This document shows, one piece after another, positions 50,001 to 59,000 of a stretch of 64,000 nucleotides of DNA. The notes beneath the pieces are model-generated. The model was not told the origin of the DNA. It saw only the letters and a program-made list of their open reading frames with translations, and did not search any database. The position numbers were made by a program, and so were the translations under genes. The stretch spans positions 183,169,802 to 183,233,801 of the forward strand of contig NC_073693.1 in NCBI RefSeq assembly GCF_029784155.1. Reading direction: 5' to 3'. Each line of letters opens with the position of its first letter. Position 1 is the stretch's first letter. The stretch is from Uranotaenia lowii. Taxonomy: Eukaryota > Arthropoda > Insecta > Diptera > Culicidae.

Positions 50001-53000
50001 TGTCATCGTAGTCAATAAAATCAGTTATGAATGACTACTTTTAAAATAGTCTTGTGTTTATCAACAAAATATGTGTCATCGAAAATAATTGATATCAATA
50101 GAACAAATACGCTTCCTTAGATTTTTCAAGCTGTAACAAGTTTGGTTAAATTTGTGTCAGTTGCAGCCTGACGTCTGGTTCCGCGTTCAGTCGGGATCGG
50201 TAATTTGTCTTCGTTGCGATATATGCGGAAAATCAAGACTCACATAGATAAGTTTTGGAAGAATAAGTTTTGCTTTATCGGACAAAATTTAAAATTTATT
50301 TTTCAGTTGACACCAATACTCCTCCAACGACTTTCTGGATACGAATCTTTTCCTAAGCCTTGAATCCGATGTCATCTATCAAGCATTCATATTCTTTCGA
50401 TGTTAATGATTCTGGTTTCCTTGACATAAAATTAGGCTGTTCCACGCATTTAAAGTCTTCGATCTTTTTATTATTTTATGATATTATTCGGGGAATTTTG
50501 CTGGAAGCTGTTCAACAAATGCTGCGGCAAAACATTATAACTGTAATTGCAAATGACTACACTAAACACGTGGGCCTGTTAGTTTAAGTTCACACCAAGG
50601 AAAACAAAAAAAAAATATCAACGAAAAGTGGTGTGATTGTTCGGATGACAACTTCAAGGTTATTTGTGATTGAATGCTTCTTAAATTCGGAAAGCTGTCC
50701 AGGTTGCGCTTTTTGAGCGATTCTGCTCAAAATTTGATTTTTGATAGTCATGATTTTGCCGTTTTAATCGAAGATTGTCATTCCTTTACCTTGCATTGAA
50801 AGACTGAATTCAAACAGGCGAGACAACGGTTTTGTACGAGATAACCAGCTATCTTTGGTAGGCTAACCATCACTTCGCACAACGCCTTGAATAACCCTAA
50901 ATTTTTCGGTCGAGCCTTAATAAAGTTGATTAATTTTATGCTTTCGTCCAAGACTTCCTTCGAAGGCGATGATAGTTTCTTCGTTGCGAGTGCATGTCGC
51001 TGAAGAATGTAATGACTACTACCGCAACTTTTGGTATTTTCTTTGGTCTTGGCACGACACCAGCAGTATTTCCAACTATAGCTTTTGCACCTTCCATACA
51101 TACAACAATGCAATTTTCCCATGGAATATTGTTGTCCGTAATATAATCATCAATTATTTAGCTTGAAAATTTCAGCCCCCGACGTGGAAGTTGACAACGG
51201 TTTGCAAAGGAACAAATCTTATTCGAAACATTCAGAACCTTGATAGCGAACAAATATCATAAGAATTGCCAGTCCTCCAACATCTGTGGATTCGTCAAGC
51301 TGCATGTCGAATTTTGAAGTTCTCCATAGCTTTCAACATCTTCAGTCATGTCACAAATTCGCCGAGAAACCGTGTTGTCAGACATGGGAATCGAATTCAC
51401 CAATTCCACTGTTTTATTATCAACAATGATACGGACGACTTCTTGAATATAAATAAGGTTTGATTAAGTTTTCAGCAATAGTATGCTATTCTCCAGCTTT
51501 TCCAATCGGTAGCTCGCCAAGTACGGCGCAAGAACAGCCTTTTCATTGAGTGTTTTGCACACTCAGTCCTGCGACACAACCTTTTTCGATCAAAGCAGTG
51601 CTTTTTGACAATTCACCATTCTTTGCCAACATCCCTGCAGAGAATCAGCCGCCAGTAAAAACCTGGGGAGGAAGACTGAATAAAAAAGAAAAAAAACCTT
51701 TCAAACGTCAAATTTCTCTCATCAATCTACCGACCAGTGCGGAGGTTCAAAATTTTACTTTCTTATTTAGTGATTTTTAATAGAACTTGTTTGATGCTGA
51801 AAAGCACTTGTTTTGCATAAAACAATGATTTAATTAGGTTTTGTTTTGCTCTGGAAAATTCTTGTATGATATGGCGTATTAAGTCGCTCAAATTTCGTCA
51901 AAGTTTTGAAGCTGATAAATAAAAATGGTTTGATTAATTGTTGTTCTAAAAATTTAGCTAAATCTAAATTTAGCACCCAAACAACTGAGTTACATGACTC
52001 GCAACACGAAACTGATCATCTAAAGTTAAAATTTGAACGATTACAAATCTTTTCAACAATTGCTGGCTTTTTGCCGAACAGTAAAAAAATGATGCAGAAA
52101 ACGATGCAGAAAATTTCAGTCTTCCTCAAAGGACTGAAGCAACTGTCAAATCACATACAAACGGACCGTACCGACTTTTTGGAATCAGAACGTCAGTTCC
52201 CCTTTGATTTCAATGGCATTTTGGTACCAAAATGTCAGTGCGGTACTGAAATGTCAGTTCGGAAATTTCTTTCTCTTTCAGCCCCTTGTTTTCCTCCCCC
52301 AGGTAAAAACAACGTAAACAAAATTCATTCGTTCGTACTATATGCCCTGAGAACATTTTTTCTCATGTTACGATAAAAATGAAACGATAATAAAATATCA
52401 GAGTTTTTCAAAATTGGCTTATGATTTTCGTTGCGTACGTCGCGGAGCACTTTCAAAAATCACGATCTGAAAACCCCTGCTTTAGAAGAAAGCTGCAAAG
52501 CTTGAATCCGATCTCTCGCAGAGCGGCAGCACCATAGACATTGAGTTGGCGTCGCCAACGGTTTGTTCGATAGAACAACAGCCCGACTATCTTGATACTA
52601 AGAGATCTTTGATTCAAGTCTACCACTTCATATTAGTTGACCCGTGTCGAAAAAAAATCAACGTGTTGAAAAGTTTTCAAATTAAATGTACCCTCCGCTG
52701 ACTTACAGCAGCTTTCATCTTCTCCCATTGTTCTATCCGTCTTCAGTCTTCAATTCTTGAAATATTCTTCCTCGAAGCATACTCTATTCACCGATGCAGC
52801 CGTTTAAATAATTAATTTAAAAAAAAGTATCTTAGAATCCTTAAAGATTGAAAAAAATGTGATCATTTGGAAGCTATAACTGTTACTACATATGCATATA
52901 TTTGTATTTCCTTTTACAGAGGATTTGATGTAGTTAGTACGCAGTTTGTTCCTGGTTTATTCGACAACGATGTAATAAAAAATTATCAAATGTTTTTACA

Positions 53001-56000
53001 AATCTGGCGGGCAAAACTTTTGATGCATCAATCCAATACTTGCCTTTCCGAACAATTTCGTCGTTTGCAGCAATTAATATATTTTAAATTGAGAGCCATG
53101 ACACCCTGTGCAATATGTGATTTGAAATTCAAGCTATATCTACCAGAGAATGACGAAATTCAAATTCTCGTTACCGGAATGGCATTGGGATTAAACGATT
53201 CGTTAAAAACGACAATCAATAGAAAAAAGAATCAATCACGACCATCAGCGAAAGATCACCACCACAAACGCAACGAAGATGATCTAATATTCAACTTGGA
53301 CGAAGACTGTTGTGGAACGCCGTGGAACATGCCAATGCAATCCAGCACAACATCTTATTTGGTTCAAACAGGTTCTCTCAAGCTTAGTCGTAGGTCACCT
53401 AGTGGGGGAAAATTTGGCTCGGATCGGAATGTTAAACACGTAAGTAAATTAAAGTCAATTTTGTTATGTATGTTTCCACAGAAAAATGATTCCTAAACTG
53501 GTTTTTGGCAAATGGTCGTGTAATTTTTAATGAACGCATAAGGATATATTGGATCTCAATGAAACTTGATGTTTCCTTGCAAAGATTCGATAAACTCAAC
53601 ACTGAGCTACATCTATCAAAGTTTCGAAAAATACGATTTTATTGAAATATGAACGTAGTAGTGTATTATTTTGTATATTGTGTATATTTTGTGTACATTG
53701 TGTATTCGCGATATTGCTTGTTAACCCTCTACTGCATAAGAGCCCAGATATGTCTTCGATGTTTTCTTTCACATTTTGAGCATAATGCAACTTTTAATGC
53801 ATCAATAAATTAAAAAGAAATTATCAAACCTAAAAAAAATAATTGGTCTTAAACTATCGAAACAATAAAAACTATTTTTTTTTAATTTAAAACTAGTTTA
53901 TTAAAGGCCTTTTACTTTAACAAAGTTTTAATGTGCCGAGGGTATTCGTTTCACTAGTTAGTAGGGAAGGGGGCCGTAATAGTCGCGGCAACTCAACAGT
54001 TTAAAAAAAACTTTAAACAAGGGACAAGGAGAGGGTTTATAGGGGTCATTCTTCTTATTATCAGTTTTCCATTAGGGTCCGGTGGTGGCCTGCTGTAGCT
54101 GTGGCTTCGGTAGCTACGGTTTGGTATCAGTTTCCGCCCATCTGGCCAGCCTTCTACAGGAATGTGTCGAACCCGTTGGATGAGAGGTGGTACTAATAAA
54201 TAAACAAAACAGACATTAAATGAAGAACACACAAGGGGAGAGCTTACGTGGGTAAGCGGACTAAACGACCAAGTCAGACAGTTTGAGATATTTGTAAATT
54301 GGGAACAAATATCCAAAATCTAAGTTTGCCAGAATGTCTCGAATTGGAACACCAGGTAATCTACCTCGGGCCCTAAGGGTATCCAGTAGCCAAGCCCTCG
54401 TTTGACCATACCTTTCATACGTCCATACAACATGATCGATGTCGTGGTAGCCATCCCCACAAACGCAAACATTGGTTGCAGCGAGATTAATACGAAACGG
54501 GTGCGCGTCAAGCCGGCAGTGATTTGACATGAGCCGAGAAATCACGCGAATGAAGTCGCGACTCAAGTTAAAATGCTTAAACCATGCCTTCGTCGGAACC
54601 TTAGAGATAATCGTATGGAGCCAACGTCCCAGTGTGCCATTATCCCAGCTAGACTGTCAAGCGTTTATCGCTAAAGTGCGAGGTATTGAAAAGTATTAAT
54701 TGTAAGTTATTATCCTCTCAAAGATTTCACCTTGTAACGCGCCCACCTTAGCCAATGAGTCCGCCTTCTCATTGCCTTGTGAGACAATGAGACGGGATCC
54801 AAGCTAAGGTAATCCTATACGAATCAGAGCGCCCAATATCCCAGAAATTTCCAGCAAGATATGGGAAGAGCGCTTCATCAGTTTCATCGATCGAATCGCC
54901 TCAACGGAGCTGAGACTATCCGAGTAGATGAAATAGTGGTCTACGGGCAGTGTGCGAATGTGTTCCAAGGTGTAGTAAATAGCGGCTAGCTCAGCAGTGT
55001 AAACGGAGCATGGCTCTCAAAGCTTGAACGAAGCTTCAAAGCCTTCATTATACACTGCGAAGCCAGTCGGGTTGTCGATTATAGAACTTTCAGTAAAGAA
55101 CATTTTTAAAGGATCAATTTCACGTACTTTCGAAGCAAAGACTGAAGGAATGATGTTGAGTCGGACGTGATCTGGAATTCCACAGATGTCAGCGGTCATG
55201 GACAGATCGAATTTTATCAAGGAACTGCTAATCAGGTAAAAGTGACTCGTGTCCGAATTTAATAGAGAAGATTTATTTCTAATTGACTAAAAGTACGATA
55301 ATTATTTACATATTTGACTTGCAGATTAATATTCATAAGCCTTTCCAAATTTCCTATCACCAAAGGATTCATAGTTTCACTTCGAATTAGGAAACGTAGC
55401 GATAAATCGAAGAACCGATTTTTCAACGGCATCACTCCGGCCAGTACTTCGAGACTCATCGTATGTGTCGATTGCCCCCATGGCAATACGCAAACAACGA
55501 TACTGTATTCGTTCTAGTTTGATCAAGTGAGACAACCAAATATTTAAAACTAAGAGATTGAGTTAGAGTTCGACCCATCATAAGGAGCTCTATTTGAGGA
55601 GGGGAATGCTTCCTTGAAAAAACTACTAACTCGGTTTTACTAGGTGAAAACTCGATACCTAGATTCCTGGCCCAATGTGATAAGTTATTTAGAGTTTCTT
55701 GCAAAGGAGGTTTTATTTGAGTGTCTGTTTTACCTGTGATATGAACAACACAGTCATCCGCAAGCTGACGTAGCGTGCAATTTTGTGCCATATCGATTTC
55801 TCGGACATAAAAGTTGTATAGCAGGGGGCTTAAACATTAGCCTTGGGGTAGACCCATGTAACTAATTCGTTCAACTTTGGTTTCTCCATGGCTAAAATGC
55901 ATGATTTTTGCAGACAACAGGTTATATAGAAAATTGTTCAAAATTGGTGAAAGTCCGCAAGAGTTAAGATTACTAGATCAAGGTTGCCAGATTGCCCGGA

Positions 56001-59000
56001 TATTTAATACAAAATTTAAGAACAGTCCAGCCCGGCCCGGTTGCCCGGATTTTATTGATAAATGCCCGGATTTTGCCCGGATTTATTCACTTTATTTGGC
56101 AAATTAAACACTAAAAAACCACAACAAACACCTCCAAAACGATTTTTTTCGAGCAAGTTTTATAAAAATAATCATGAAGGGTTTTTGGAAGCCTTAAAAA
56201 ACGGTTTAAAATCTATCGATGAGTTTTGATGAAATTTTTTTTGTTTTTTTTTAATTTTTTTTTCTTGATTTTTGTTGAAGAATTTCTGAGTTTTGACCAA
56301 ATTTGCCCGGATATTTCCCGGATTTATGGTCGTCAATTTCAAATCGAATGCCTGGATTTTGCCAGGATTTAATATAAAAATTGCTCGGTTTGTCCGGCCC
56401 GGATACGTGCTGAAAAAATTCTGGCAACCTTATACTAGATACCACTAATATGGACACCGAATCGAATGCCCCTTTGATGTCCAGAAATACTGCCCCCATC
56501 TGCTCTTTTCGGGCAAACGCCAATTGAATGTCTGATGAAAGTAATGCTAGACAGTCGTTCGTACCCTTGCCTCTACGGAATCCAAATTGTGTACTTGACA
56601 ACAGATTGTTTGATTCAACACATTTATCCAGCCGAAAGAGAATATTTTTTTCGAGCAATTTCCGGAGACACGAGATTGATACGTATTGTATTCAGAAGCT
56701 GGTTTTCCCGGTTTTTGTATGGCGATGACTTTCACTTGTCTCCAGTCATGCGGAACAATGTTCAGTTCCAAACGCTTATTGAACAAATTCAATAGACGTT
56801 TTTAGCGGAATCTGGCAGATTCTTCAACAAGTTGATTTTGATTCTGTCCAGTCCGGGAGCTGAATTGTTGCAGGACCAGAGCGCAAGTGAAAGTTTGATC
56901 ATCGAGAATTTATCCTCGGTTTCGGAGCTGTTCTCTGTATCCCGATATATTTTCAGAGCTGATGCTGCGTCCGGGCAGACCTTTTTCGCGAACTTTAATA
57001 GTCATCGACTCGAATTTTCCTCACTTTCGTCCGAGGGAGTGTGATTACGCATGTTTCGTACTGTTTGCCAAAGTGTGCGCAGGGACGTTTCTCGAGATAA
57101 CCCATCCACGAATCGCCGCCAGTACCCACGTTTCTTGCCCCTGATCAGGTTCTTGAACTTGCGTTCCAAGGCCAAATAACGTTGAAACTTCTCTGGCAAT
57201 CCGGTTCTGCGAAACTCGACAAACGCCTTGCGCTTTTCATTTCCCGCGCGAGAACACTCACCGTCCCACCACGGAGTAGGAGGTCTCTTCAGGATCGTCG
57301 AGTTTTCGTTTCGTCTGATCTGTACCTCGATTGCACATTCCACTATCGTCTCGGAGATGAAACTATACTCTGCCTCCGGAGGCAATTCGTCCATTAAGTC
57401 GATGGCGTCGCTTACACCCGATGCATACTTTTTCCAATCAATATTCTTTGTGAGGTCATAACGAATATTGATCTCTTCGGGTGGACTACGACCACTGGTG
57501 ATAGAAATATGGATAGGCAAATGATCGCTTCCCTGAGGGTCTTGGATTACCTTCCACGTACAATCCAAGCTCAGAGAGGAAGAAGCTAAAGAAATATCTA
57601 AAATAGTATGCTGTGTTTGGAATCCATTAATTCGAATCACTTCCCCATTGTTTAAGACAATCATGTTGAAGTCGTCGCACAGCTCATAAATAATGTTAGC
57701 ACGATCATCATCAGTTGAAATCTCCCAGAACTAACCGGGGTTCTGGGAGAAGTGAAAGAATATTCGCCAATTGGTTCCGGCTCACGCTTGAATTTAGCGG
57801 AATATATACCGAGGCTGACAAAGGTCTTGGTCTTTAATTCTAGCTTGGCAACTGACGACTTCAATACCTGGAGATGGTTGTAGTGGAATACGATAGAAAG
57901 AGTGGCATTTCTTGATCCCCAAAAGAACGCCACCCCCTCTTTGACCATCACGATCCAGACGAATTATGTTGTGGCTGTGGAAGGGAAAATCTACGTTTGA
58001 AGAGAGCCGAGTTTCGCATAAGGGGTACAAACATATTTATCATAGTCCTCCATCCTGCTGGTAGACTGAAAAAGTCCAGGATGAATGCAACACTTTCCGA
58101 GAATTTCATCTTACCATCAGCCGAAAAGCTGGGAAAACCATTTGACGATGGGTCAGGTGCAGTTTCTCTAGGAATTGTTGCATTCTTGTTAGCTACTGAT
58201 GGGCCTGGATTCTGAAGGAAAGCCTGGGGTTTTGACTTTCCAGAAAGTGGAGGAAAGTCCTTCGGGGACGGATTAAAACCCGGAGGACTTTAAATAGGAG
58301 GGGTAGAATTACTATTTCCACTTTGAGGATTTCTTTTAATATTAAGTTTGCTGGCAGCTACTCTGGATTGTGTTTTAGTGATGCGTTTCCTTTTTGGAGC
58401 CTGTGAAACATTATTTTTTGAAAATGGCTCAGTTGATGTTCCTTCACATGGAATCTCCCCTTCGGATTCATGGTCACTTAGAAGGTCAAACTGGTTTTCT
58501 GAGACGATTGGCAAAGACTTCAAAACCATATCTCTATAGGACATTTTTACACGATTTTTTAAAGAAGTCTTGATTATTTTCGCGGTGCGATATGTACTTT
58601 GGACACGCCGAGAGAACATGAGAGGTTTCACCAGTGCAATACAAGCATCTGCTTGCTGCTTATGTTGTACACGAAGCCTCCGCATGCTTCTCCCCGCACT
58701 TAGAGCAGCGTGCCTGATTGCAGCAGTAGGCAGCCTTATGATCCAACTGCTTGCAATTCTAGCAGAACATGACCGAAGGCACATAAAGTCTCACAGGTAG
58801 ACGAACCTTCCCGATCGCAACGTAATCAGGAAGTGCAATGTCGGAAAAGATAACCCGAAAAGAGTTCGACAGGGAAAACTTTCGTTTTCCCCCCTCGCTA
58901 GATGCTAATTTTAATTGTTGCGCGTCCAACACCCCTGATTCCATTAGGTCATCGACGGTCAAACCCTTTTCGGTTACCACTCCGTCGATTTCCACGTCAC

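Noticed and set aside
51906..52376. 156-codon plus-strand frame inside the hAT element
   Set aside because: Opposite strand to the identified transposase blocks and without any known motif.
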